Below are positions 50,601 to 60,000 of a stretch of 64,000 nucleotides of DNA, piece by piece. Location: positions 1 to 64,000 of the forward strand of contig JBKJNB010000131.1 of assembly GCA_046595995.1 (NCBI GenBank), in the 5' to 3' direction. How positions within the stretch are numbered: the stretch's first letter is position 1; each line of letters starts with the position of its first letter. The position numbers and the translations under genes were made by a program. This stretch comes from JAWXBR01 sp046595995 (GTDB lineage Bacteria > Bacteroidota > Ignavibacteria > Kapaibacteriales > Kapaibacteriaceae). The notes below the pieces were generated by a model. The model saw nothing but the letters and a program-made list of their open reading frames with translations. It did not search any database and was not told the DNA's origin.

Positions 50601-50957
50601 ATGCTTGACACCTACATACCCTTCATGGTGATGATTCTCGTGGGAATCATCTTCGGCGCAAGCAACATCGTGCTTGCCGAAATCCTTGGACCAAAAAAGT
50701 CTACGCGTGCTAAGCTCAGCACGTACGAATCCGGCATGGAGCCAGTAAAAACAGCGCGCGAACGGTTTAGCGTAAAGTTCTACCTGGTGGCGATGATGTT
50801 CATTCTATTTGACATCGAAATCGTCTTCATGTACCCTTGGGCCGTGCAGTTCAAAACACTCGGTATGTATGGCTTCGTTGCCATGATCCTTTTCATGGTT
50901 CTGTTGTTCAGCGGTTATCTCTACGTGATCAAAAAAGGGGCTTTACGATGGGACTAA
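50601..50957 (+). CDS. nuoA: NADH-quinone oxidoreductase subunit A
   Basis: 118 residues from ATG 50601 (MLDTYIPFMVMILVG). Three membrane helices, with the conserved YESGMEPVKTARERFSVKFYLVAMMFILFDIEIVFMYPWA region, including the FDIE motif and the cytoplasmic GMEP loop. NuoA is the small subunit at the quinone site. Its last ten bases overlap the start of nuoB. AAGGGGCT at 50935 lies in its last codons. Confidence 0.97.
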   Translation: MLDTYIPFMVMILVGIIFGASNIVLAEILGPKKSTRAKLSTYESGMEPVKTARERFSVKFYLVAMMFILFDIEIVFMYPWAVQFKTLGMYGFVAMILFMVLLFSGYLYVIKKGALRWD

Positions 50958-51481
50958 ACGAAACAGTTGCTCGCGATGGTTTTGTAACGACAACAGTCGA
51001 GTCGGTCATAACATGGGCGCAGAAAAACTCTCTTTGGCCGATGCCAATGGGCATCAGCTGTTGCGCAATTGAAATGATGGCGTTTGGCGGACCTCGTGCT
51101 GACTCATCGCGCTTTGGTTCAGAACGGTTTTCATTTTCGCCTCGTCAGGCCGACCTCATGATTGTTGCAGGTACGGTTACCTACAAGATGTCGTGGGTAG
51201 TGCGCAAGATTTGGGACCAAATGCCCGATCCGAAGTGGTGCATCGCAATGGGCGTGTGTACTTCCACTGGCGGCATGTTCCGTTCGTACCCTGTTGTACA
51301 AGGCATCGATCAATTCATGCCTGTCGACGCATACGTTGCAGGATGTCCGCCACGTCCAGAGAATCTGATTAAAGCCCTGATGTACATTCAGGAAAAAGTT
51401 TCGAACTACAAGCCTACGCTCGTGAATATGGGCAAGGATACAGGCGACGTAAAGCGAAGCGATCTCATCATTAAGCCTTAA
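50948..51481 (+). CDS. nuoB: NADH-quinone oxidoreductase subunit B
   Basis: 177 residues from ATG 50948. It holds cluster N2, the last [4Fe-4S] cluster before quinone. Ligands are the tandem Cys38-Cys39 in GISCCAIEMMA, Cys104 in MGVCTSTGG and Cys133 in VAGCPPRPENL. The arrangement matches the family. nuoA overlaps it by ten bases. anmK starts directly after its stop. Downstream nuoC and nuoD, normal in the A-N order, are missing. Confidence 0.98.
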   Translation: MGLNETVARDGFVTTTVESVITWAQKNSLWPMPMGISCCAIEMMAFGGPRADSSRFGSERFSFSPRQADLMIVAGTVTYKMSWVVRKIWDQMPDPKWCIAMGVCTSTGGMFRSYPVVQGIDQFMPVDAYVAGCPPRPENLIKALMYIQEKVSNYKPTLVNMGKDTGDVKRSDLIIKP

Positions 51482-52609
51482 ATGCTTATCGCTGGTTTGA
51501 TGACAGGCACATCGCTGGACGGTATTGATGTAGCCGTTTGCGATGTAGATGACGATGGCGTTCGCCTACGCTCATTTGCCACCAGCCCCTATTCCGAAGC
51601 AACGTTCAACCTCGTGACGCTCGCTCTCAATGGCGAAGCATCAACGCTGGAACTTTGCGACCTTCCGTTCGCACTCGCCACAGACTACGCTACAGCGATT
51701 ACAGCAATTCTTGACACCGAACTCGCTAACGATACACGAACCAAACTCGACGCCGTAGGTATACACGGACAAACCATCTGGCATAATCCTCCGCGTAGTA
51801 CGTGGCAGGCAGGCAGTGGTAGCGCTCTAGCTGCGCTCATTGGTGTGCCCGTCGTGCATGACTTTCGTGCTGCAGATGTTGCGGTTGGTGGTCAGGGTGC
51901 GCCGCTGGTTCCAATCTTTGATTGGTTGTCACTACGCAGCGACACCAAAGACCGCGTGGCGTTGAACATTGGTGGAATGGCCAACATCACGCTGCTCCCT
52001 CACGACGGACAACTCGAATCATTACGCGCATTCGATACAGGGCCGGGCAATATTCTCATCGACTCTGCTGCGATGCAGACGTTTGGTAAGCGGTATGACG
52101 ACGGCGGAAGTATTGCTGCTGCTGGACGCATCATACCTTCCCTATTAGAGCACGTTAAAACGCTTCCTTTTTTTGCTCTCGATCCACCAAAGAGCACCGG
52201 ACGTGAATTGTTTAACGATGCATTCGTATCCGAACTTCATCGACGCTTCCAGCACCCTTCTGCCCCCTCAGAAGACTTTGTAACAACGCTTACAGAAGTC
52301 GTTGCTTGGTCGATTGCAGACCATATCACGCGTCTGCAGCCGAGCACACAAGAACTTGTCTGTTCTGGCGGCGGCGTGCACAACACGTTCCTCATGCAAC
52401 GGCTCGCGCACTACTTGCCAAATGTTCGCATTATGAACACAGACGAGTTTGCAATCCCCGCAGACGCTAAGGAAGCCATGTGTTTCGCTTACCTTGCTTG
52501 GCTTACGCTGCACGGGTTGCCTGGCAATGTGCCATCCGTTACCGGAGCCTCACGTCGTGTTGTTCTTGGTTCGATCTCGGACCCACGCTTGGCCGAATCG
52601 CGGACGTAA
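51482..52609 (+). CDS. anmK: Anhydro-N-acetylmuramic acid kinase
   Basis: 375 residues. The enzyme phosphorylates and opens 1,6-anhydro-MurNAc in cell-wall recycling. Its N-terminus MLIAGLMTGTSLDGIDVAVCDVD is the ATP/sugar-kinase phosphate-1 motif. GIHGQTIWH, VHDFRAADVAVGGQGAPLVPIFD and NIGGMANITLL with AFDTGPGNILID follow. The C-terminal VCSGGGVHNTFLMQRLAHYLP is the adenosine motif. The ATG begins immediately after the nuoB stop. The gene downstream starts two bases after its TAA. Confidence 0.96.
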   Translation: MLIAGLMTGTSLDGIDVAVCDVDDDGVRLRSFATSPYSEATFNLVTLALNGEASTLELCDLPFALATDYATAITAILDTELANDTRTKLDAVGIHGQTIWHNPPRSTWQAGSGSALAALIGVPVVHDFRAADVAVGGQGAPLVPIFDWLSLRSDTKDRVALNIGGMANITLLPHDGQLESLRAFDTGPGNILIDSAAMQTFGKRYDDGGSIAAAGRIIPSLLEHVKTLPFFALDPPKSTGRELFNDAFVSELHRRFQHPSAPSEDFVTTLTEVVAWSIADHITRLQPSTQELVCSGGGVHNTFLMQRLAHYLPNVRIMNTDEFAIPADAKEAMCFAYLAWLTLHGLPGNVPSVTGASRRVVLGSISDPRLAESRT

Positions 52610-52610
52610 G

Positions 52611-54209
52611 ATGCGGCAACCTACGCGCGACACGATGCGTCATGCGCTGATCCTCGCCGGCATCATGTTGTCGGCGCTTGTACTACGCGCATACATCACC
52701 GGTGCGGCTTGGTGGATCGGCATCGATGATGCCAATATTTACTATGTATACGTCCGCAACATTCTCGACGGACACGGCATCGTCTTCGCACCTGGTGGCG
52801 AAGTTGTCGAAGGGTTCACGTCACCGCTGTGGCTTGCGTTACTCACACTTCTCTCTGTCGGAAACATACTAAGCGTTGAGGCCGCTTCCCTTCTGCTTGG
52901 TGTTGTCAGTACGTTCATAACGCTGTGGCTTATCGGCGGTGCTGTGCGCATGCAGCGCGGTTCACTTGCGTCTTGGTGTGTTGTTGTTGCCATTCTTGCA
53001 ACACCGGGCGTAATCGACTGGATGATGATGGCTCGGCTTGAAACACCGCTATGGGTGCTTGCACTCACCATTGCGGGATTGCGCATGGCTTATGGTAAGT
53101 ACGACCGTTGGTTCTACATCGCGCTTGCTACGCTGCCCTTAATACGACCCGAGGGTTTCATTCTCGGACCTCTCATTGCCGTCGCCGCTTGTTACGTATG
53201 CCACGGTGCCACACGCGCCGTACTACGTCCGTCACTTTTGTGTGCAGCGATACCAATAACAAGCGCACTTCTTCTTACGCTTGGCCGCCTTGCCATCTTT
53301 GGCGCGCCGTTGCCGAACACCTACTATGCAAAGGTCAGCTCCTCCATTGCTGACAATTTTTCGAGTGGCTTGCTATACAACCACGATGCGTTTGTCACAA
53401 CCATGTGGGTACCGACAGTACTGTTTGTATTGGTGATGCTAGACGCTCGCAACACTCGCGCCATGGCTCGACCAAAACAAGCAGTGTGCATTCTTATTGC
53501 TGCTCTCCTCTCGTTACCCATCCTCACTGGTGGCGATCACTTTGCCTACGCCCGTTTTCAAATGCCCGCTGTGGTTTTTATCTGGATGTTAGCTGCACGC
53601 GCCTTCACGCTAAGTAAATGGCGCCTGGCAGCGGCCGCACTAACCCTGGTCGTGATGAACATAAGTCTGCCCTACCTCTACGACCGACGCGGCAGCTCTT
53701 TCCATATGGCGTTCAACATGCTGCTGCAGGAATACAACATCGCCCGCGACGGACGCATGGAAGCCGATGCACTCGAATACATTCATGCAGGGGGCTCGCT
53801 ACCGCGATGGGGCGTGACGTCTGCGGGCGGTACTGCGTATGCGTATGCGGGAGAATGCATAGATCTGCTCGGACTCAACAATCCTCGTATGGCGAGGGCG
53901 AATGCACGGAAGTCCGGACCAATTCATGGTCACTCCTCCTTTAACGCCGACGTTTTTTTCGCTCAACGTCCGGATATCCTTTGCGTACTCTTCGCTCGCA
54001 ATGATTCAGCTGCTCTCGTACGGTATCACAAGGAATGGGACTCGACTTCTGCGAAGCAAAACATCATGCATGGCAATGTCGTTGCCGACGCTCGCTTTGG
54101 ACCGTTGTACGGATTCGCACGCCTTACACGCGATGGCGTTTCAATGTACGGGCTGGTCCGAAAGGACTGGCCGCTCAAAGTGCCGACGGTGGACGTCACG
54201 TTCCTATGA
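52611..54209 (+). CDS. Polytopic membrane protein, glycosyltransferase (GT-C)-like
   Basis: 532 residues from ATG 52611. There are about nine to ten membrane helices. The first periplasmic loop IGIDDANIYYVYVRNILDGHGIVFAPGGEVVEGFTSPLW has the DD/acidic and 'EGFTSPLW' pattern of GT-C transferases that take lipid-linked sugars. A C-terminal soluble part follows. The acceptor and sugar are unknown; cell-envelope glycan assembly is likely. The stop codon lies in a 29-base tandem repeat. It forms a tight unit with anmK. Confidence 0.7.
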   Translation: MRQPTRDTMRHALILAGIMLSALVLRAYITGAAWWIGIDDANIYYVYVRNILDGHGIVFAPGGEVVEGFTSPLWLALLTLLSVGNILSVEAASLLLGVVSTFITLWLIGGAVRMQRGSLASWCVVVAILATPGVIDWMMMARLETPLWVLALTIAGLRMAYGKYDRWFYIALATLPLIRPEGFILGPLIAVAACYVCHGATRAVLRPSLLCAAIPITSALLLTLGRLAIFGAPLPNTYYAKVSSSIADNFSSGLLYNHDAFVTTMWVPTVLFVLVMLDARNTRAMARPKQAVCILIAALLSLPILTGGDHFAYARFQMPAVVFIWMLAARAFTLSKWRLAAAALTLVVMNISLPYLYDRRGSSFHMAFNMLLQEYNIARDGRMEADALEYIHAGGSLPRWGVTSAGGTAYAYAGECIDLLGLNNPRMARANARKSGPIHGHSSFNADVFFAQRPDILCVLFARNDSAALVRYHKEWDSTSAKQNIMHGNVVADARFGPLYGFARLTRDGVSMYGLVRKDWPLKVPTVDVTFL

Positions 54210-54269
54210 CAGTTTTGCACGCAATCAAATGATGCCTACGATGACAATTCTGCATGCAATCAAATGATG
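54206..54269. repeat. 29-base tandem repeat spanning a stop codon
   Basis: The unit at 54206-54234 recurs at 54241-54269 with three changes (period 35). Its first copy holds the TGA stop (54207-54209) of the GT-C-like gene. The rest of the spacer to 54340 shows no gene. Confidence 0.9.
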
Positions 54270-54340
54270 TCTGAGCCTGCACGTCCGCTCGTCGGCAAAT
54301 AGTTACATCGACGACACATTCGGTTCTGAGGAACGAAACC

Positions 54341-55756
54341 ATGAGCGTCAGCCCTGCAATTCCCGCAATCATTCAAGGTGGCATGGGAGTAGGTGTTTCC
54401 CAATGGCATCTGGCGAGGGCAGTTTCCCTGCGGGGGCAGCTCGGCGTCGTCTCAGGCACAGCAATCGACACCGTCATGGTGCGACGACTACAGGACGGTG
54501 ATGTCGGCGGCCACATGCGACGTGCGATCATGGAATTCCCAATCGCAAGCGTCGCGGCCGACGTGCTGCGACTCTATTTCCGTCCAGAAGGCCGACGCCC
54601 TGGTCTCCCATACAAGATGCTGCCTCCGTACAAGCAGGTAATGAGCACTGAACGGCAGTTGGTGACGGTGTTAGCAGCATTTGTTGAGGTCTATTTAGCG
54701 AAGGCCGGACACGAGGGCATGGTGGGCATGAATCTGCTCACGAAGGTTCAGATACCCACTCTCGCAGCCCTCTATGGTGCCATGCTCGCAGGCGTAGACG
54801 TAATCCTAATGGGTGCCGGCATTCCCCGTGAAATCCCGGCCGCTCTTGACCACCTGGCGCAACATGAGGTGGCCTCGCTTCGGTTTGATGTAGAGGGCCT
54901 GCCTGCTGGCAGTGAGGAACGCCTTACGCTCGATCCACAAGAGTTCTGGGCTACAACGCCGCCTGTCCTACGTCGCCCACGCTTCTTAGCCATCGTAGCT
55001 AGTAACTCCCTCGCAACCATGTTGGCCCGCAAGGCCAGCGGTCGTGTCGACGGGTTTATCATCGAGGGTCCAACAGCAGGAGGCCACAACGCACCTCCGC
55101 GTGGAGAGCCACAATTGAATGAACGCGGCGAGCCTATCTATGGCGACCGAGACGCGATCGACCTTGCGAAAATTTCGGAACTCGGACTTCCGTTCTGGCT
55201 TGCAGGAGGAACTGGGCGAAAGGGAGGCTTGCAGGCAGCGTTGGCAACTGGTAGCTCGGGCATTCAGGTCGGGACGTTGTTCGCTTATTGCGATGAATCC
55301 GGGCTTGCCGCCAATCTCAAGGAGTCCGTGCTTATGCATGCGACACGTGGCGAGGTAACCGTAACAACTGACCCTCGGGCGTCACCCACGGGATATCCTT
55401 TCAAGGTTGTGAACTGGCCTGGTGCCCCAAAAGGCGATGTTCCGAGAGAACGCCTTTGTGACCTCGGACTTCTACGCATACCCTATTTAAAGCCAGAGGG
55501 GACAATTGGCTATCGCTGTGCCAGCGAACCGGTAGACTCGTATCTCAAGAAGGGTGGCAAAATCGAAGACACCGTTGGCCGCCGCTGCTTGTGCAACGCT
55601 TTGACAGCCGACATCGGACTTGGCCAGGTCCGCGCTGATGGCAGCGTGGAGCTGCCACTCGTCACTAGCGGAGACGATCTCCTATCAATCGGTGGATTCC
55701 TGAGTGGGCGTACCCATTACTCCGCAAACGACGTGCTCGACTATCTGATGGCGTAA
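54341..55756 (+). CDS. Nitronate monooxygenase (2-nitropropane dioxygenase) family protein
   Basis: 471 residues, longer than the usual 320-380. An FMN TIM barrel: IQGGMGVGVSQWHLARAVSLRG, GVVSGTAIDTVMVRRL, VGMNLLTKVQIPT, DVILMGAGIP, IIEGPTAGGHNAPPRG (family His) and FWLAGGTGRKGGLQAALATGSSGIQVGTLFA. The family oxidises alkyl nitronates. The long C-terminal part (YRCASEPVDSYLKKGGK...DIGLGQVRADGS) marks a subfamily of unclear substrate. Ahead of the ATG is GAGGAACG. Codons appear richer in GC than those of the neighbours, and the gene lacks AAGGGGCT, consistent with acquisition. It is flanked by a repeat and an acyl-CoA dehydrogenase. Confidence 0.88.
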   Translation: MSVSPAIPAIIQGGMGVGVSQWHLARAVSLRGQLGVVSGTAIDTVMVRRLQDGDVGGHMRRAIMEFPIASVAADVLRLYFRPEGRRPGLPYKMLPPYKQVMSTERQLVTVLAAFVEVYLAKAGHEGMVGMNLLTKVQIPTLAALYGAMLAGVDVILMGAGIPREIPAALDHLAQHEVASLRFDVEGLPAGSEERLTLDPQEFWATTPPVLRRPRFLAIVASNSLATMLARKASGRVDGFIIEGPTAGGHNAPPRGEPQLNERGEPIYGDRDAIDLAKISELGLPFWLAGGTGRKGGLQAALATGSSGIQVGTLFAYCDESGLAANLKESVLMHATRGEVTVTTDPRASPTGYPFKVVNWPGAPKGDVPRERLCDLGLLRIPYLKPEGTIGYRCASEPVDSYLKKGGKIEDTVGRRCLCNALTADIGLGQVRADGSVELPLVTSGDDLLSIGGFLSGRTHYSANDVLDYLMA

Positions 55757-55842
55757 TGACGTACGGACGGCGGCGCTGAGCTCCAGTGCTTTCTTTCGCA
55801 TTTTTGCAGTAGACCTGTCCACTCTTCACGGCCCCATCGACT

Positions 55843-56994
55843 ATGTTTTCCCTGACCCTCTCCGAAACTCATCAAATGATTCGCGATACTGCGCGCCAGT
55901 TTGCGCAGGAAGAAATTGCTCCATCAACAATCGAACGCGACATAAAAGGCGAATTCCCGACCGAGATTGTAAAGAAGTTGGGTGAGCTTGGTTTCCTTGG
56001 CATGATGGTTCCAACGGAATGGGGTGGCTCTGGCATGGATGCCCTCGCATACGTACTCGCGATGGAAGAAATTTCGAAGGTCGATGCATCGGTTGGCGTT
56101 GTGATGTCTGTAAACAACTCGCTTGTCTGTTGGGGCCTCGAAGCCTACGGCAATGACGCTCAGAAAGAACGCTGGCTTCGGCCTCTAGCCACAGGCAGCA
56201 TTCACGGTGCCTTCTGCTTGAGTGAACCAGAAGCAGGGTCGGATGCAACGCAACAGCATACACTTGCCACGAAGACTGACGGCGGTTGGCTGGTGAACGG
56301 CACCAAGAACTGGATTACCAATGGTACCACGGCAAAAACGTACATCGTGTTTGCACAAACCGATCGTGAGAAACGACACAAGGGCATAACGTGCTTCATC
56401 ATTCCGCGCGACGCTGAAGGCTTTGAGCCTGGATTGAAAGAAGATAAACTTGGCATACGATCGAGTGACACATGCTCGATTGGGTTAACAAGTGTATTTG
56501 TGCCAGACGATCAGGTTCTCGGTGAAGTCGGCCAGGGTTTTAAGATTGCGATGGAATCGCTCAACGGCGGACGCATTGGCATTGCTGCACAAGCGCTAGG
56601 TATCGCAGCCGGTGCAGCAGACGCATCAATCGCGTACTCGAAGCAACGCAAAGCCTTTGGCAAGCCCATCGCTGAATTGCAGGCGATACAAATGAAGCTT
56701 GCTGATATGGCCACAAACGTCGAAGCCTCTCGTTTACTCGTGTATCGTGCTGCGTACATGAAAGACCAGCACATGAATTACATCAAAGCTGCCGCACAAG
56801 CAAAGCTGATGGCTTCACGCACTGCTGTTCAGGTTGCTCTAGAAGCCATTCAGGTACACGGCGGCTACGGTTACGTGCGTGAGTATCTGGTAGAACGTTA
56901 CTTAAGAGACGCAAAGATCACAGAGATCTACGAAGGCACGAGTGAGATACAGCACATCGTGATTGCACGTGAAGTGCTTAAGGAGCTTGCCTAG
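55843..56994 (+). CDS. Acyl-CoA dehydrogenase
   Basis: 383 residues. The FAD enzyme makes the alpha-beta double bond in acyl-CoA (fatty-acid or branched-chain amino-acid breakdown). Visible: RDTARQFAQEEIAPSTIERD, LGFLGMMVPTEWGGSGMD, FCLSEPEAGSDAT (FAD/substrate), VNGTKNWITNGTTA, MESLNGGRIGIAAQALGIA, AFGKPIAELQAIQMKLADMA and IYEGTSEIQHIVIAREVL at the end, whose Glu is the catalytic base. Chain-length preference is not readable. With the thiolase at the window end it suggests beta-oxidation. It is convergent with tamB. Confidence 0.95.
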   Translation: MFSLTLSETHQMIRDTARQFAQEEIAPSTIERDIKGEFPTEIVKKLGELGFLGMMVPTEWGGSGMDALAYVLAMEEISKVDASVGVVMSVNNSLVCWGLEAYGNDAQKERWLRPLATGSIHGAFCLSEPEAGSDATQQHTLATKTDGGWLVNGTKNWITNGTTAKTYIVFAQTDREKRHKGITCFIIPRDAEGFEPGLKEDKLGIRSSDTCSIGLTSVFVPDDQVLGEVGQGFKIAMESLNGGRIGIAAQALGIAAGAADASIAYSKQRKAFGKPIAELQAIQMKLADMATNVEASRLLVYRAAYMKDQHMNYIKAAAQAKLMASRTAVQVALEAIQVHGGYGYVREYLVERYLRDAKITEIYEGTSEIQHIVIAREVLKELA

Positions 56995-57012
56995 CAAGCA
57001 AACCACTGCGCA

Positions 57013-60000
57013 TTACGGCAATCGTGCTCCCACTTTTAATTCCCACGCTCGGTCGTTGCGCGTGACGTTCCCCGCCTGGTTGACAATCGAGCGGCCGAAC
57101 TCTACCATGAAATACTTTAGCCATTCGGCATCGCCGAGTGCCGAGAATGGCACGGAGACGGTGAAAGTGTTGCTACCCATTACGTCGCCCACATTACCGT
57201 TGAAACGATAGGACACGTCACCAAATAGTTGTCCGCTAACGACGATGCGATTATCCCTGGCGTCAGCCCCTTGCACAATTGCCACACTTCTGATTGCCGC
57301 GTTGTTGCCGAGTAGGTCGTTAAGTATACCCGAGAGTGCAGCACTGGATATCGCCCCTGTGGCATCTTGACCCAAGTTCGAGCCGACACCTCCTGTGCTG
57401 GAAGCGAGTTCGGCTTGAGTGCGGCCGAACAGAATTAATGTAATAGCATCTGCAGTAATCTCTGACGGACTACCAGTTTGTTCACTACCGGCAATGAACA
57501 CACGGAATGTGAGTTTCGGTTTGTTCTTCGTTCCGGTAATATCAATAACAACTTGAAACTCCTCGGCACCGTCACCGGATTGTCGACTGCCATTATACTT
57601 GGCAGTGAGATTTAGGGCAGGATCGGCAAGGCCACCACGATCGAAATCGAGAAGACCACTTGCTTTGAATGTTTTTAGGAAGAAATACTCAGACTCGCCT
57701 TCGATAACCTTCAGCTTGCCAGAGAGGTCAATCGAGTTGTCGATAAAGCGCCCGGAGAAGCGCAACGGTTGACGGCGAAAATCCATACCAACGTCTGCAA
57801 CAAGCGTTTCAAGTGTTCCGATCTCCATCGTAATAAGCGTCGGTCCGTCGATAAAGATGTTCAATCCAAATCGCATGTTGTCCACCATACCGCCAAGAAC
57901 TTTTCTTGTTACTGAGGTCAGGACGGTGTCGCTCTTTGTTGTATCGTCAGGGAGGACCACTAGTGAGTTCGATAAGCTATCTCGCGAAACGCTGTCTGCA
58001 ATTTCCCTTTCGCGTCTCTCGTTGTCGGGTAAATAGACTGTGATAGGTCGCACCATGTCGAAGACGCTACCGTATTTATCACGTGTTGAATCTCGACTCG
58101 TAACGTAATCGAATGTCGTAACGCGCTTCTTCGTCGATGAGCGGTCTTCGGGCATCGTGAGATTACCGTATAGCACGTGGATGTCACCGTCTAATGTGGG
58201 TTCATCGAGCGAGCCATACATGTGAATTGGATTCGTCGAGCCTGTTGAGATAGCAAGGTCGCCATAGACTGTCGGACTCTTTGCTGCAGAAGCGGCGTTC
58301 ATCACCGTAAGGCCGGGTGTACGGATAGTAAAGTCGATAGTCTTGGGCGTCAACCCATCAAACTGAAGAAATCCCGAGGCATAGGCCACACCTGGAACGC
58401 GGGAGCGGAAGTCGCGTCGTACGTTCCGAATAACGATGGTGTCGATAACGAGACGTTCACCCTGTAGACTTACCGATCCGTCAGCGACGTAATAGACGTT
58501 GGTTGCAGTTGTTCTAAACGATGTTTTGGAGAAGTTCGCCTTGCCAGTGAACTCCATTTTATCGGATGTGCCCACGAGTGAGACTTTCGCGTCAGCTGTT
58601 CCTCGCAAACGTTCTACCATTGGTAGGAATGGTTCTGCTGCTGCCAACGACAAGTCGTTCGCTACGAGCTGAATATCCACGGGCTTGCCAGGTACCAGTC
58701 GCTCCTTCACGTCAGTGAGCCCCAAATCGAGAGGAAGTGAAACGACCTTGACGTCCAGTGTTCGAATGGTGTCCTTCTCGAGTTCAGGATTATCAATCGT
58801 TGCAAACCCCGTTACCATTCGGTCGTGATGTTTAAGCTCAGCATTGAGATCACCGATGAGCGCTTCGTTGTATACAATCTCTTTGGCTTCTACTTTGACA
58901 TCGATGTCGGGCTCAGCCCATGTACCATGCAGTTTTACCTTCGCCGATGAGATGTTACCGCTAACGAAATGAAGTGGATCGTCATCAGCTACAGGAACGA
59001 ATCGAGAGATGTCCGACAGTGCAAAATTTTCTACTAACACATGTAGACTGTCAAACTTCGCAAGCGAGAAGCGTCCGTTTACCGCAATCGTCTCACTAGA
59101 GTCGCGCACGATCGTTAGACTGTCGACTGTATACACGCCCTTGTTCACTGCAATCGTCGATCGTTCTTTCGTATGCCATGCGAGCCTTTGATTTGTGTCG
59201 AGTACAAATGCAGCAGAGTCGATATCGAGCGTTGCGCTTTCAGGTGCGAAACGAACTCTGGCTCGTAGATACCCCGCCATGTCGTTGATATCCGACTTTG
59301 CGACGATCGAGCCTGTATCAAGTCCGAGTGACATTGTTATCAGCGGCTTCATCAAGTCGAGGTCGTTGATGCGTACAAGTGAATCGCCTTTAGCACTAAG
59401 CGAAATGTTCGTGACTTTGGGCGATGATGTTAGATCTCTCAAGCGTGCGTTTAAGCGAAATTCTAGAGGGTCAGACTCAATCTTCAGCGAGTCCATCTCA
59501 ACAAGAAGGTCCTGTATACGCGCAGTGTCGACATCTACATACAGCGTGTCGGTACCTGCTGCGAGATGGCCCACAATGCGCACTCCGCCAGATATCGACA
59601 TCCCCGCTGGGAAGAATGCATTCAGAGGTACAGGATCAGTAATCGTTGCAACAAAACGCACATCCACTGGGGTCAGGGGCTCGGACAAGGGGCGCACTGC
59701 GTGCGAAGAGTCAGCGAAGTATTGTAACCGTGCTGCAATGACATCGGCCATTGTTTCGACTGCTGCGCCCACCGATGTGAACAGCGCCGAGGGCACGTAG
59801 TCACCGCTAGCAGTAATCGATGCAAACGAAGATGAAAGTTCGAGATAACGTCCAGATGCAGAGTCGTGTCGTGAGATTAGCTTCAGATCAAACGGTAGAA
59901 GTGCCCGGTCTGCGAGTGCAAATTCTTCTATCCTACCGTTTACGGTGCCAAGGAGGCTGTCGAGTTCGAACCCCTGTGCATCAACTTTAACGTCTGCCGT

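Larger units (their letters stand above)
26..57272. repeat. Dispersed 8-mer AAGGGGCT, 22 exact copies
   Basis: Plus-strand copies start at 26, 13166, 14399, 15719, 15731, 15850, 26539, 28028, 35949, 45284, 46705, 47580 and 50935. Minus-strand copies (AGCCCCTT on the plus strand) start at 10971, 12574, 14603, 21695, 26330, 33344, 40916, 50152 and 57265. About two are expected for a window of this size and composition. All lie in genes, in different reading frames and in either orientation to the gene. Near-copies ending CA, CG or CC (for example 21119, 45275) are also frequent. None is present from 28.1 to 33.3 kb, the stretch with foreign-looking genes. The span given covers the first to the last copy, not a continuous element. 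Confidence 0.8.
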
